From assembly GCA_024234055.1 (NCBI GenBank), contig JACKOW010000016.1:1-64000 (forward strand): a stretch of DNA of 64,000 bases, in the 5' to 3' direction. How positions within the stretch are numbered: position 1 is the stretch's first letter; each line of letters opens with the position of its first letter. This document shows, piece by piece, positions 8,765 to 17,375 of the stretch. The stretch is from Rhodanobacteraceae bacterium (lineage in GTDB: Bacteria; Pseudomonadota; Gammaproteobacteria; Xanthomonadales; SZUA-5). A program made the translations under genes and the position numbers. The notes beneath the pieces are model-generated. The model saw nothing but the letters and a program-made list of their open reading frames with translations. It was not told the DNA's origin and ran no database searches.

Positions 8765-9241
8765 ATGAGAACTCAACTCTCGACATTCACCGTCGCGGCG
8801 CTGCTGGCGCTTTCGGCAGTTGCTTTCGTCAGCCCTGCGGATGCCGGCCATCGACATCCACAGGAGCGCCATGACCGTGATGGTCGCCGCGAGATCTGCC
8901 AGGAATGTGGCACCGTGCGCGACATCTCCAGAATCAGCAGCGGATCACGCCGAAGCAACACGGGCGCCATCGTCGTTGGTGCCCTGATCGGCGGCGCGCT
9001 CGGCAACCAGGTCGGCAAGGGTGATGGCCGCAAGGCCGCCACGGTCGCCGGCGCGGTCGCCGGTGGTGTGGTCGGCAACCAGGTGTCGCGCGACAAGCAT
9101 CGCAAGACCATCTACCGCATCAGCGTGCGCATGGACAACGGTCGCGTCTACAGCTTCGACCAGGGCAGTTCCAACCACATGCGCCCGGGTTCGCGGGTGG
9201 TGGTACAGGGTGGTCGGGTTTACCCGGCAGATCAGCGCTAG
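8765..9241 (+). CDS. Glycine-zipper 2TM surface protein
   Basis: 158 residues with a signal peptide (ALLALSAVAFVSPADA) and a glycine-zipper hairpin of the Rickettsia 17-kDa antigen/SlyB type (about 64-107; GAIVVGALIGGALGNQVG ... GAVAGGVVGNQVSR). A basic C-terminal domain follows (YRISVRMDNGRVYSFDQG) as in other members of this family. No lipobox cysteine is visible, so it is predicted periplasmic or outer-membrane associated rather than a lipoprotein. A His/Asp/Arg-rich segment (GHRHPQERHDRDGRR) follows the signal peptide. The TAG stop codon lies inside a 43-base repeat (9239-9281) that recurs at 37986 and 53175, so the repeat abuts the gene's very end. Confidence 0.85.
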   Translation: MRTQLSTFTVAALLALSAVAFVSPADAGHRHPQERHDRDGRREICQECGTVRDISRISSGSRRSNTGAIVVGALIGGALGNQVGKGDGRKAATVAGAVAGGVVGNQVSRDKHRKTIYRISVRMDNGRVYSFDQGSSNHMRPGSRVVVQGGRVYPADQR

Positions 9242-9281
9242 CCCGCATTTCTCACACCTGCGCGAGCAGATGCTCCCAATC
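9239..9281 (+). repeat. TAGCCCGCATTTCTCACACC repeat, copy 1
   Basis: 43 bases identical to 37986-38028 except one position, and sharing its first 22 bases with 53175-53196. It begins at the TAG stop of the preceding gene. In the third location an inverted copy bounds a short element, so this may be a solitary terminal repeat of a mobile sequence. Confidence 0.75.
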
Positions 9282-9791
9282 TTCTAGTGATAAAAGGGGA
9301 TTCCGAGGCACGCACCAGTCACAGATGAACCGGCAGCCGCTTTGACCTAGGTCCAGATCGCTGCGTTGCTCCTCCTCGCAATGGAATCACCATTCCTCGT
9401 CGTCGCGCCTTGCGCTAGTCGCAAAGCAAGAGACAGGACTTAGGCCGAGGGTGCCGCGCTGCGGCCTAAGTCCCGCACCATTGCGAGGCATCTTTTTCCC
9501 CGGTGAAATGCCCATAAGACATGAACCTCCACCGTCATTCCCGCGAAAGCGGGAATCCAGTCCGATTCCCCTGGATTCCCGCTTTCGCGGGAATGACGAC
9601 TTGTTCAGAGACTCCGTAATCGCCGTTAGTTTTCAAAATCAATCACTTACGATATCTGTTCATGGAAAGCGCAGCAAAGCAATCCAGACTTGCCGTTTCA
9701 AGAGCAATGGATTGCTTCGTCACTTCGTTCCTCGCAATGACGCATCAACAAATGCCTCCGAAATATCCAGAGGCCCGTTGTCTTGCCGCCG
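9242..9791. other. Repeat-rich intergenic region, no gene seen
   Basis: 550 bases between convergent genes. In order: the 43-base repeat, a stretch with several short inverted repeats, a long perfect hairpin (9533-9598), and a block ending TTCCTCGCAATGACGC (about 9690-9745) similar to dispersed repeats of many proteobacteria. Translations of frames crossing it carry no domain. It looks like a landing site for repeats. Confidence 0.65.
9533..9598. repeat. Perfect 28-base inverted repeat (TCATTCCCGC type)
   Basis: Arms at 9533-9560 and 9571-9598 are exact complements around a 10-base loop. The arm core ATTCCCGCGAAAGCGGGAAT is itself palindromic and resembles the widespread dRS3-like repeats. 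Lying between convergent genes it could also end transcription in both directions. Confidence 0.85.
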
Positions 9792-9944
9792 TCAATGCAT
9801 GTTCAGCGAGCCACCGAACAAGCCCAGCAGGCCGATCACGATCAGGTAGATCGCGACGATGTAGTTCAGCAGGCGCGGCTGCACCAGGATCAGGATGCCA
9901 GCGACCAGTGCCAGCAATGGGGCAATGCTGATGTTGAGGTTCAT
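9792..9944 (-). CDS. DUF3096-family small membrane protein
   Basis: 50 residues, MNLNISIAPLLALVAGILIL..., with two hydrophobic helices (about 6-22 and 28-45) joined by QPRLLNY. Length and the motif GILILVQPRLLNYIVAIYLI match the DUF3096 family of small inner-membrane proteins, whose function is unknown. The ATG at 9944 is preferred because a longer frame upstream lacks family similarity. The gene diverges from the coiled-coil protein at 10112 with 167 bases between start codons. Confidence 0.85.
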   Translation of the reverse strand: MNLNISIAPLLALVAGILILVQPRLLNYIVAIYLIVIGLLGLFGGSLNMH

Positions 9945-10111
9945 GGTGATTCCATGGGGTGGTGGGTGGATCCCGATCACACACCCTGGGCGCCGGCCAG
10001 GTCGGTGCGTCAGCGCACCGATCCAGACGCCCGGCACTGTACGTCAACGTACAGACCCCAACTGTGCGGTCGGCGAGGATGCAAGGCCTAGCCACCGCAG
10101 GAACAAAGCCC

Positions 10112-10399
10112 ATGACCAGTCGCGACCAATACGTCGAGAAGATGAAAGCGCAAATCGACAAGCTCAACCAGAGCATGACCGAGCTGGAAGTCAAGGCCAG
10201 GGAAGCCAGTGACGAGGCCCGCGTGAAATACGACGAGCAGATCAGCAAGATCCAGGATCAGTCGAAGGCGGCCATGGCCAAACTCGACGACATGACGGCT
10301 GCCGGCAGCGATACCTGGGATGCCATGGTGGCCGAGATGGAAAAGGTGCGCGATGCCTTCGTGCATTCCTTCAGCTACTTCAAGTCGCAGATCAAGTAG
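10112..10399 (+). CDS. Small coiled-coil protein
   Basis: 95 residues, almost entirely helical and charged: MTSRDQYVEKMKAQIDKLNQ... with heptad spacing through about residue 60, then MTAAGSDTWDAMVAEMEKVRDAFVHSFSYFK. There is no signal peptide or membrane helix. Similar short soluble proteins occur near stress and envelope genes, but I cannot assign a function. A GCAGGA ribosome site lies 9-13 bases before ATG. The longer open frame upstream is an artefact of repeat-rich DNA. Confidence 0.75.
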   Translation: MTSRDQYVEKMKAQIDKLNQSMTELEVKAREASDEARVKYDEQISKIQDQSKAAMAKLDDMTAAGSDTWDAMVAEMEKVRDAFVHSFSYFKSQIK

Positions 10400-10495
10400 T
10401 CGAGAGAATTCCCACCCCGAGGCTTCCAAGGCTGGACGCGCGCATCGGGGCGGCTGTTTGGCCCCGTACTCCCGCCAGGACGACATCGGAACGGC

Positions 10496-11407
10496 TCAGA
10501 AGGGCTTGCCCGAAGGCAAGGGTGTCAGCTGGGTACCGGGCTTGGGTGTGTGCGTCACGGTCCAGTAGCTCAGGCCGGCAATCGCCAATAGCGCTGCGAT
10601 CAGGATGACCAGCGCCGAGCGCCATGCCGCAAATCGCGCCGGTCTTGCCGCGGCTGACACAGCCGCGCTGCTGGCAGCGCTCTCTGCGCTCACGGCACGC
10701 CAGGCTTCGGCGATTGCCGTGTCCAGCGCCTTGAGGGGGCCCGTGCGCTGCGCCCCCGACGCCAGATCGATCAGAAAACGGTCCAGATCCAGGTCCAGCG
10801 TCACCGCCATGTGGCCGGGCTGCCGGTAACGACGCATCAGCAGCAGAAGCTGATGGTGATCCGGGAACTCAACCTTCACATCCCAGTCGCTGCCCATCAG
10901 ATCGAGCAGGCACCGACCCGTTCGGGTATCGATCACGCGCGGCGAATCCACCCAGTGGGTGTTGGCCCATTCGCAGGCGAGCGTTTCCACCCGGATCGAA
11001 CCGCAGGGCGACAGTTGCGTCGTCACTGGCGCCTGGGGATCGGGAGCGCTCCGCACCATCACTGCCGGCACCGCGCTGGCAGCGGCACCGGATGGAACCA
11101 GAGGCCCCGCTTCCTTGCGCAGCAGGCCTCGCACATACCAGCCAAGCGCAAATCCAGATCCCGACAGGATCAGCCACGGCAAGCCCCCGAAAACGGCGAT
11201 GTACATGAAGCCGGTGAACGCCAGTTCCAGGGTGTTCGGCTGCGCCGGACGCGTCAGCAACTCCCACAGAATCATGATCAGCAGCACCGCCACCGGCGAC
11301 AGCAACCACAACACCATGCCCAGCCACAGCCGCGCCCGCGGCAGAGCCAGCACCAGCAGCGCCGGCGTCAAGATCAGCACCGCCAGGCCCAACCAGCCAT
11401 TGTTCAT
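10496..11407 (-). CDS. Hypothetical multi-helix membrane protein
   Basis: 303 residues. Three N-terminal membrane helices (about 4-22, 28-48 and 62-92) are followed by a soluble region (about 105-245) containing CEWANTHWVDSPRVIDTRTGRCLLDL and DWDVKVEFPDHHQLLLLMRRYRQPG, an Ala-rich linker, and a final helix near the C-terminus (WRSALVILIAALLAIAGLSYW). The soluble segment has repeated 'value of a setting' style strands but no recognised domain. It is 351 bases downstream of the first head-TM-TolB-TPR gene on the same strand. Function unknown. Confidence 0.7.
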   Translation of the reverse strand: MNNGWLGLAVLILTPALLVLALPRARLWLGMVLWLLSPVAVLLIMILWELLTRPAQPNTLELAFTGFMYIAVFGGLPWLILSGSGFALGWYVRGLLRKEAGPLVPSGAAASAVPAVMVRSAPDPQAPVTTQLSPCGSIRVETLACEWANTHWVDSPRVIDTRTGRCLLDLMGSDWDVKVEFPDHHQLLLLMRRYRQPGHMAVTLDLDLDRFLIDLASGAQRTGPLKALDTAIAEAWRAVSAESAASSAAVSAAARPARFAAWRSALVILIAALLAIAGLSYWTVTHTPKPGTQLTPLPSGKPF

Positions 11408-11758
11408 CCGCTGTCCTCGCGTTTCCCGGTCGCTCGCGCGAAGTCGCCTGCGCCGGGCATGCTCTGGACACGCAGAGAGGCGCGCCGATGGGACGCCCGA
11501 TCAGAGTCAACCGGGCGACACCCGCGTGCGCTCGCGAAGGACACTCACTGCGGCCCCTCGGTGTGGATGCCGCGCACGAAATCGGCGTCACCCAAGCGGC
11601 GACAGGTGGGTAGCCCGGGCAAGCCGCAGTCGCACCCGGGACGGTGTGCTGGAAAGCGCCAGGTGCGCTCGCTTACCTGGGCTACTCCCTCTGCTGTATC
11701 GATCAGGCGCCGGCCATGGGGATCCCGTGGCTGTGCTTGATCGCGGACCGAAAGCCAC
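11408..11758. other. Intergenic region with GTAGCCCGGG repeat
   Basis: 351 bases between two minus-strand genes. It contains a 31-base repeat at 11610-11640 (GTAGCCCGGG...CACCCGGG) that also occurs at 39516-39547 and can form a hairpin. No coding signal was seen. It probably includes the terminator of the 11759 gene and the promoter of the 10496 gene, but no clear boxes were found. Confidence 0.55.
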
Positions 11759-13873
11759 TCACTGACCTTTTCCCGCAGCCCACTGCCGATAACGCGCCTC
11801 CAGCGCCAGATAGCGCGGCTGCTCACGGATCGAGTCCAGCCCCGGTGCGACCGAGAACCAGATCCAGGCATGCGGTCCGAAAACGGCAGCAATCTCTTCC
11901 AGATAGTCGAGCGCGCGCGCGGGATCGCCGGCGCGGGCGAAGGCGACGGCCAGCGAACGCTTGACGCCGCGCGAGCCCCAGACATCGCGTGGCGCGTTGC
12001 GCAGGTAGTCGGCCTCGGCGGCGCGCACGCCTTCGAGATCGCCCATCAGCCCCGGCAGGTCGCAAGGCTGATAGTAGGCATTGCCCAGCCAGCGCGAAGG
12101 ATAGGGGTCGCTGCGCTCTGCCATGCGTGCCTGGATTTCGGCGAGCAGCTGATCCGCTTCAGCCTGTTGCCCCATCACCAGCAGGGACTCGGCCTTCGTC
12201 AGCGCGTAAGTCTCCGGAAAATCGCCCGGGCTGCGCTGGTCCTCGGGCCACAATGCCGGTGACAGCGCGTAGGCGATGCGTTCCGGATCGCGACTTTCCA
12301 TGGCCACTTCGGCTGGCGCGGTCACGAAATTGGCCAGGGGCCCATCGATGGTCGCCCAGGCACCGTCGGTGTCGCCGCTCCAGCGGTGGATCCAGATTTC
12401 CCGAATCCGGCTGACATCGCCCAGATCTCTGGCCCGCTGCAGCCAGGCTTTGGCAGCTTGAACATCTCCGCGTGCCAACAGGGAATTCTCGATCAGCGAA
12501 TTGATGACATCCAGCGCCTGCGGATCAATGGCCAGGGAACGTTCAAAGGCCGTTGTGGAGTCATCGAAGCGACCGTCGCGGCGGGCCACGTAGGCGCGAT
12601 ATTCCCAGGCCTCGGCATGTTCGGGCACGCGAGCCAGTATTTGCTGCAGTGTGCCCTCGGCTGCCGCGTAGTCGAGCTTGGCGTAATAGAACTCGATGGC
12701 CTGCGCCAGCAGTGTGTCGATCGAGTCTGGTGCCAGCCGTTGCGCTGCAATCACGCTCTCATGCGCATCCTCGCGCAAGGAACGCGGCCCGATCGCCAGC
12801 CAGAAGGTCACCAGTTGCACCTGCGCCTTGCGGGCATAGGCCTCGGCGAAGTCGGGATCAAGCGCAATGGCGCGATCGAACTCGGCGATCGCCTGTCTTG
12901 AGCGTTCCGCAGACAGCGCCGAGGCGCCTGACAACAGTTTGCCGCGCAAAAAGGCCTCGTAGGCTTGCAGGTTTTGCGTGGAGCCCGCCCGCAAGGCGCT
13001 GGATTCTTCCGGACTCAGGACCACCTGCAGCGCACTGGCCACCGCATGGGCAATATCGGCCTGGATGGCGAAGATGGTCTCGGTGGTGAGCTTGCGATCG
13101 TAGTTCTCGGCCCACAGATGAACATCGCTGACGCCATCGATCAGCTGCACGTTGACCCGCACATTGTCACCAGCGCGCTGTATGGCGCCTTCCAGTACCA
13201 CCGCCGCGCCCAGTTCCGCGGCGATTTGCGGAATGGTCTTGGTGGTATCGGCGTAATGCATCATCGAGGTGCGCGAGATCACCTTCAGCGCGCCCAGTTT
13301 CGACAACTGGGTGAGCAGATCGTCGTGCACGCCTTCGGCAAAATAGGCGTCTTCAGCGCGCGCGCTGCGATTGCGGAAGGGCAGCACGGCTACCAGCTGG
13401 GTGCCGGATGTCGCGGCCACGGCCGGTTTGGCCGGATCCGCTGCCGTCGCCATGGCTGCCGTTGTTGTCTGATCGGTCTGTTCTGTCGGCGGTGCCGTGG
13501 TTGCCGTTGGCGGCCCAGCTGCGTTCTCGCGCGGCCAGTAGCGATCCGCGGCGACCACGGCAATTGCAGCCACCAGACCGACCAGAATCAGGCGATCCAT
13601 ACGCTGGGCAGTCTGCGGCGCAACCGATCGCGTGGGGTCAACGTCCGAATCGCGCTTGAGGCCATCCGGGGTCAGCTCGAACACCCAGCTGAACACCAGC
13701 GCCGGGAGGAAGCCAATGGCCAGCAACACCACCAGCGCCTGCAGCACCCAGTCTGGCGTGTGGAAGATCGGCAGCAGCGTCTCGGCGATCTGCACGACCA
13801 GCCAGGCTCCCACCAGATACAGCCCGGCCATGCGGAAGACGTTGCGGCGCTTGAGTTCGGCGAGCAGGCTCAA
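11759..13873 (-). CDS. Head-TM-TolB-TPR protein, B-type
   Basis: 704 residues, TTG start. Head SLLAELKRRNVFRMAG, membrane helices about 17-37, 43-65 and 92-112 with ELTPDGLKRD between helices 2 and 3, then a TolB-like domain (about 160-285; AVLPFRNRSARAEDAYFAEG, VVLEGAIQRAGDNVRV, VHLWAENYDR) of the kind joined to TPRs in many regulators (COG5616). The rest is TPR (FDRAIALDPDFAEAYARKAQ). Topology predicts the head inside and TolB/TPR in the periplasm. It is B-type, like 25568: HDDLLTQLSKL, and a conserved PCDLPGLMGDLEGVRAAE block near the C-terminus. The conserved CTCAC/TAAGAT promoter lies 38-66 bases upstream. Role unknown; sensing or scaffolding is inferred. Confidence 0.82.
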   Translation of the reverse strand: MSLLAELKRRNVFRMAGLYLVGAWLVVQIAETLLPIFHTPDWVLQALVVLLAIGFLPALVFSWVFELTPDGLKRDSDVDPTRSVAPQTAQRMDRLILVGLVAAIAVVAADRYWPRENAAGPPTATTAPPTEQTDQTTTAAMATAADPAKPAVAATSGTQLVAVLPFRNRSARAEDAYFAEGVHDDLLTQLSKLGALKVISRTSMMHYADTTKTIPQIAAELGAAVVLEGAIQRAGDNVRVNVQLIDGVSDVHLWAENYDRKLTTETIFAIQADIAHAVASALQVVLSPEESSALRAGSTQNLQAYEAFLRGKLLSGASALSAERSRQAIAEFDRAIALDPDFAEAYARKAQVQLVTFWLAIGPRSLREDAHESVIAAQRLAPDSIDTLLAQAIEFYYAKLDYAAAEGTLQQILARVPEHAEAWEYRAYVARRDGRFDDSTTAFERSLAIDPQALDVINSLIENSLLARGDVQAAKAWLQRARDLGDVSRIREIWIHRWSGDTDGAWATIDGPLANFVTAPAEVAMESRDPERIAYALSPALWPEDQRSPGDFPETYALTKAESLLVMGQQAEADQLLAEIQARMAERSDPYPSRWLGNAYYQPCDLPGLMGDLEGVRAAEADYLRNAPRDVWGSRGVKRSLAVAFARAGDPARALDYLEEIAAVFGPHAWIWFSVAPGLDSIREQPRYLALEARYRQWAAGKGQ

Positions 13874-13910
13874 GGGGTGGATTCTCGATCAGCGCAGGGC
13901 GATTGGCGCG

Positions 13911-13939
13911 ATCTTACCTTGCCGGTGCCATTTGTGAGT
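13911..13939 (-). promoter_or_regulatory. Paralog-specific promoter, copy 1
   Basis: On the minus strand, ACTCAC (13939-13934), 17 bases, then TAAGAT (13916-13911) within GGCAAGGTAAGATC, 38 bases from the TTG start of the 11759-13873 gene. The identical 14-base core and the same spacing occur before two sister genes, followed by a shared leader ending GATCGAGA that can serve as ribosome site. Confidence 0.65.
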
Positions 13940-14049
13940 CCGCGCGCCTGCGCGGCCGCTGTTGATCCGAGGTCAGCACCAGTCAGAGCGGCGCTTGAAT
14001 TCGTCGGTGAAGTTCGGTCGCTTCGCGGCTGCGACTTCGCGTCGCTCGA

Positions 14050-15903
14050 TCATGGTTTGCCACCACCACAATCCAGGTGATCACCGTCAGGCGCGTTGAC
14101 CCGCCGACAGCCGGGCGGATAGCCGCGCTGTTCCCAAAGCTCGATCAGTCCGTACATCCCGGCCACGGTCCAGAACCGCGGGTCTTCGCGCAGGTGGCGG
14201 GTCGACGGCAGCCACATCGCGCGCAGCATCCACCCGGCAAGGGCTACCTCAAGCGTGCTCGCGCGCGCTTGGAAAAACCAATCGAACACGCGCTCGCCCA
14301 TGCCCAGGGGAATCAAATCTTCAGCTGGCCCTTGCACATTCCGCAGCGCCAGATAGTCAGCGGATTTTGCGGGGTCAGCCAGCGCAACCAGCCACGCGGA
14401 TCGCTGCGCCTCGGTGAGGTCTGGCGAGGCAGGTTGTGACAGCAGCTGCGAGCGCGCCAGTTCCGCCGCCTGCTGGTGCAGCCCGCTGGCACCCAGCTCG
14501 ACCAGCTGCACCCAAAAGCCTTGATTCCAGCCGTTGGCCGCGCCGGCACGCGCGCTGACCTCGCCCTGCGCGCTGCGACCCGCTGAGAAATAGGCCTGAG
14601 CCAGCACGCCGTTGTTGATGCCGACCAGCGGGTCCATCAGCACGGCACGCTCCAGGACGCCGATCGCCTCGTCAACATACCCCGCCTCAAACAGCTTCTG
14701 ACCCAGCCACAGTACCGGCGTTGAATCGTTCGTGCTGAGGGCAGCCGCGCGCTCGAGCAGTTCAATGGCCTGCACCTGATCGGCATCCTTGGTGTGCAGC
14801 TGCCCCTGGATGGCCAGCACCATCGGATGATCCGGACTCAAAGCAGCGGCACGCGCAATCGCCGTCCTGGCATCTGCCCGGGTCTGTGACGCTGGCAACT
14901 CAGGCGCGTAGCTGGAGGCCACGAAGTTGACGGCAGCGAGGTAGATCCAGGCCTCGGCGAAGTCCGGATCCTGCGTCGCCGCATACTCGAGATCGGCCAG
15001 GGCTTCAGGCAATTCAGCGCGCCGATGAAAGCGCGCCCGACCCCTCAGAAAGCGCTCATAGGCGCCGAGATCAGCCGTCGGCGCAGCGACGGACAGGCGT
15101 TTGGTGCCCAGCAGGCCACCCAGCTCGGCGGCGATCGACTCGGCGATCTCCTGCTGGATCTCGAAGATGTCGGTGAGCTCGCGGTCGTAGGTCTGCGACC
15201 ACAGATGGCCGTCGCTGCCGGCGTTGATCAGCTGCGCAGTGATGCGCACGCGCTGGCCTTGCTTGCGCACCGAGCCTTCGAGCACATGGCGCACGCCCAG
15301 CAGCCGGGCGATTTCCGGGATCGGCGTGTCCTTGCCCTTGAAGGTAAACGAGGAGGTGCGCGAGGCCACCTTCAGGCCGTCGATGCGTGACAGCACATTG
15401 AGCAGTTCCTCGGCGATGCCGTCGGCGAAATATTCGTTGTCGGCATCCGGGCTCATGTTGAGAAAGGGCAGCACCGCGACAGAAGCCTTGGCTGACATTT
15501 CTGCAGACTCAGGCACGACGTCTGGCTTGCCGCTGTCTTCAACAGACAATGGCGGTGCAGTTTCCGGTACGGGTCGCCACAGCATCAGCACACCGATGCC
15601 GAGCAGCAACACAATGATGGCGATATCCAGCTTGCGTGCGCTGTGCACTGCCGCGCCGCTGGAATGATCCACCTCGACATCGCGTTTGACGCCTTCCGGC
15701 GTCAGCTCGAAGACCCAGCTGAAGATCAGCGCGGGAATGAAACCGATCGCCAGCAGGATGATGACCGCGCGCAACACCCAACCGGGCACATCGAATGCCG
15801 GCAGCAGGGTTTCCGCAATCTGGATGATCAGCCAGGCGCCGACCAGATACAGCCCGGCCATGCGGAAGACGTTGCGGCGCTTGAGTTCGGCGAGCAGCTT
15901 CAT
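14050..15903 (-). CDS. Head-TM-TolB-TPR protein, A-type
   Basis: 617 residues from ATG. Head KLLAELKRRNVFRMAG, three membrane helices (about 17-37, 43-65, 92-110), TolB-like domain (about 138-258; VAVLPFLNMSPDADNEYFAD, EELLNVLSRIDGLKVASRTS, HVLEGSVRKQGQRVRI) and TPRs. The C-terminus carries the A-type tail W-x3-G-YPPGC-x11-C (EQRGYPPGCRRVNAPDGDHLDC). The start is only four bases after the VapC stop, so this gene appears to be the third cistron of a vapB-vapC-TPR operon and lacks the promoter of its TTG-start sisters. The next sister starts 176 bases downstream. Confidence 0.84.
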   Translation of the reverse strand: MKLLAELKRRNVFRMAGLYLVGAWLIIQIAETLLPAFDVPGWVLRAVIILLAIGFIPALIFSWVFELTPEGVKRDVEVDHSSGAAVHSARKLDIAIIVLLLGIGVLMLWRPVPETAPPLSVEDSGKPDVVPESAEMSAKASVAVLPFLNMSPDADNEYFADGIAEELLNVLSRIDGLKVASRTSSFTFKGKDTPIPEIARLLGVRHVLEGSVRKQGQRVRITAQLINAGSDGHLWSQTYDRELTDIFEIQQEIAESIAAELGGLLGTKRLSVAAPTADLGAYERFLRGRARFHRRAELPEALADLEYAATQDPDFAEAWIYLAAVNFVASSYAPELPASQTRADARTAIARAAALSPDHPMVLAIQGQLHTKDADQVQAIELLERAAALSTNDSTPVLWLGQKLFEAGYVDEAIGVLERAVLMDPLVGINNGVLAQAYFSAGRSAQGEVSARAGAANGWNQGFWVQLVELGASGLHQQAAELARSQLLSQPASPDLTEAQRSAWLVALADPAKSADYLALRNVQGPAEDLIPLGMGERVFDWFFQARASTLEVALAGWMLRAMWLPSTRHLREDPRFWTVAGMYGLIELWEQRGYPPGCRRVNAPDGDHLDCGGGKP

Positions 15904-15907
15904 GCCA

Positions 15908-16333
15908 TCAACCTGCAGCGGGCAAAAATGGATTGCACACGGTCAAGTTGCCAAACTGACGGCCGTGGCTCAGATCTTCACTGAATAATCGCTCGCACCC
16001 GGCTCGCAACGCCGCTTCAACGATCAGCGCATCAAACCACGACAGTTGTTCGCGGTGCGCCAATTCATGTGCATCCAGCACCAGTGCGGTATCGCTGGAC
16101 AGTACTTCAAATTGGGCCAATGCGTTCAAGGCTGCGCGCGTGTCTTCTTGTGGCATCGGTGGTTTGAGTTTGCGAGCAAGTACCGAGCGCAGTTCAATCA
16201 GAACCTGCGTACTCAGCACAATATCGTGCTCGCTGGCTACCTCGCGCAGCCAATCGCCGATTCGGCGAGATTTTTCTGGTTCGCGTTGATCCAGCCGATA
16301 CACCCAAAGGTTGGTATCAATGAATACGCGCAT
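15908..16333 (-). CDS. vapC: PIN-domain toxin, VapC family
   Basis: 141 residues, PIN-domain ribonuclease. The acidic active site is complete: Asp6 (VFIDTNLWVY), Glu47 (VLIELRSVL), Asp101 (SWFDALIVEAAL) and Asp120 (LFSEDLSHG). VapC toxins cleave RNA, often initiator tRNA or 23S rRNA, when not bound by VapB. The start overlaps the antitoxin stop as TGATG, the usual coupling. Unusually, its stop lies only four bases from the start of a head-TM-TolB-TPR gene, making that gene part of the same transcription unit by position. Confidence 0.92.
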   Translation of the reverse strand: MRVFIDTNLWVYRLDQREPEKSRRIGDWLREVASEHDIVLSTQVLIELRSVLARKLKPPMPQEDTRAALNALAQFEVLSSDTALVLDAHELAHREQLSWFDALIVEAALRAGCERLFSEDLSHGRQFGNLTVCNPFLPAAG

Positions 16334-16560
16334 CAGCGTTCGTTTAGCTCATCGCGCGACCAGTTTTGTTCGCTACCCGATTTGCTGCGCGCGGCAACGG
16401 CATCCAGAGCATCCAGCGCCTCAAAACGGCGGCGCTTGGCATCCACGTAGCGCGATAGATAATCACGCACCAAGGCATTCACCGAGGTGTGGTCTCGCAA
16501 GGCCGCTTCGCGCGCTTGCTGTAGCAGCGAGTCATCCAAACTCAAGGTTAGATTGGCCAT
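16333..16560 (-). CDS. vapB: VapB-type ribbon-helix-helix antitoxin
   Basis: 75 residues. N-terminal ribbon-helix-helix DNA-binding fold (MANLTLSLDDSLLQQAREAA ... TSVNALVRDYLSRYV) and a C-terminal toxin-binding tail ending SGSEQNWSRDELNER, typical of antitoxins paired with PIN toxins. A clear GGAG ribosome site precedes ATG. VapB-VapC complexes normally repress their own promoter; the upstream sequence (about 16565-16605) includes TACACT as a possible -10. The region upstream is filled with fragments of a decayed head-TM-TolB-TPR gene, suggesting that the pair inserted into or replaced one member of the array. Confidence 0.85.
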   Translation of the reverse strand: MANLTLSLDDSLLQQAREAALRDHTSVNALVRDYLSRYVDAKRRRFEALDALDAVAARSKSGSEQNWSRDELNER

Positions 16561-16604
16561 ACATGGGCTCCTGTTGACACAGGATCAGTGTAGCACGGGG
16601 TTTT

Positions 16605-17100
16605 GGTGTTCAGCCATGCGGATAACAGTCCGGCGCTTGAGCGCGGCAAGCGGGCCCGGCCGCGCAGGCGAGGACGGGTTCGGCGCCTCGCTCATGTTCC
16701 GTGCTTGCCTGATCGGCTGCCTTGGCTTTATCGCGGCCTTGATGGGCGTGGTTGATGTATGCAGCAGCCATTTCCTGGCGCTCGAATGCGTAGGCCCAGG
16801 CTTGCGCCAGCGTGTCCTCAAACAGGGCCGTCGCGATCTGCAGTGCAAGGTCCTCCTGAATCTCGATCATGCCGGCGACATCGCGATCGTAGGTCTGCGA
16901 CCACAGATGAAAGCCATCGGCCGCGCGCAGCTTCGCTGTCGCGTTTCAAGCCCTCAGGCGTCAGCTCAAACACCCAGGAAATGACCAGCGCGGGGATAAA
17001 GCCGATCGCCAGCAAAATAACAATCGTGCGCGCGACCCAATCGGGCGCGCCGAACATCGGCAAGATCGTGTCGGCCACCTGCGTGATCAACTCGGCGATC
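16605..17100 (-). pseudogene. Decayed head-TM-TolB-TPR gene (three fragments)
   Basis: Three pieces of the family remain on the minus strand. At 17100-16940: second-half TM1 through TM2 (IAELITQVADTILPMFGAPD ... SWVFELTPEGLKRDSE). At 16918-16805: the middle of the TolB-like domain (DGFHLWSQTYDRDVAGMIEI ... ALQIATALF), joined after loss of TM3 and the first half of the domain. At 16650-16612: a head motif, LAALKRRTVIRMAEHQNP, followed by a stop. The head is downstream of the other fragments, so at least two original copies or a rearrangement are needed. No long intact frame joins them. Confidence 0.75.
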
Positions 17101-17166
17101 CCGGGGCACGGGGTGAGGAGGGATGCGCGCCTGTGCGGCCGTTGTTGCTTCGGGCCAGCACGTAGC

Positions 17167-17194
17167 AGAGCGGCGCCGCAGGCGCGGCGCCCTC
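17167..17194. repeat. GC-rich 28-base repeat, copy 1
   Basis: AGAGCGGCGCCGCAGGCGCG... is identical over 28 bases to 25485-25512. Both lie immediately downstream of a family cluster boundary and contain an internal palindrome (GGCGCCGC...GCGGCGCC). It looks like a REP-type unit. Confidence 0.7.
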
Positions 17195-17375
17195 GCGGCG
17201 CTTGAGGATTTGGAGCGGCGACGATGCACCTTGGAGTGCGCGGGCCTGACCGCGCTTTGCCCCTCGCTCTGAGTGTCGGTGATCGCAAGAATGCGGGTTT
17301 CAGAGCCAGGAGCACAGCGGCGTCAGGCCGCCGCACTCCAAAGACGCCGGGGAGCTGCTGCGCCGCACCCGCGGC

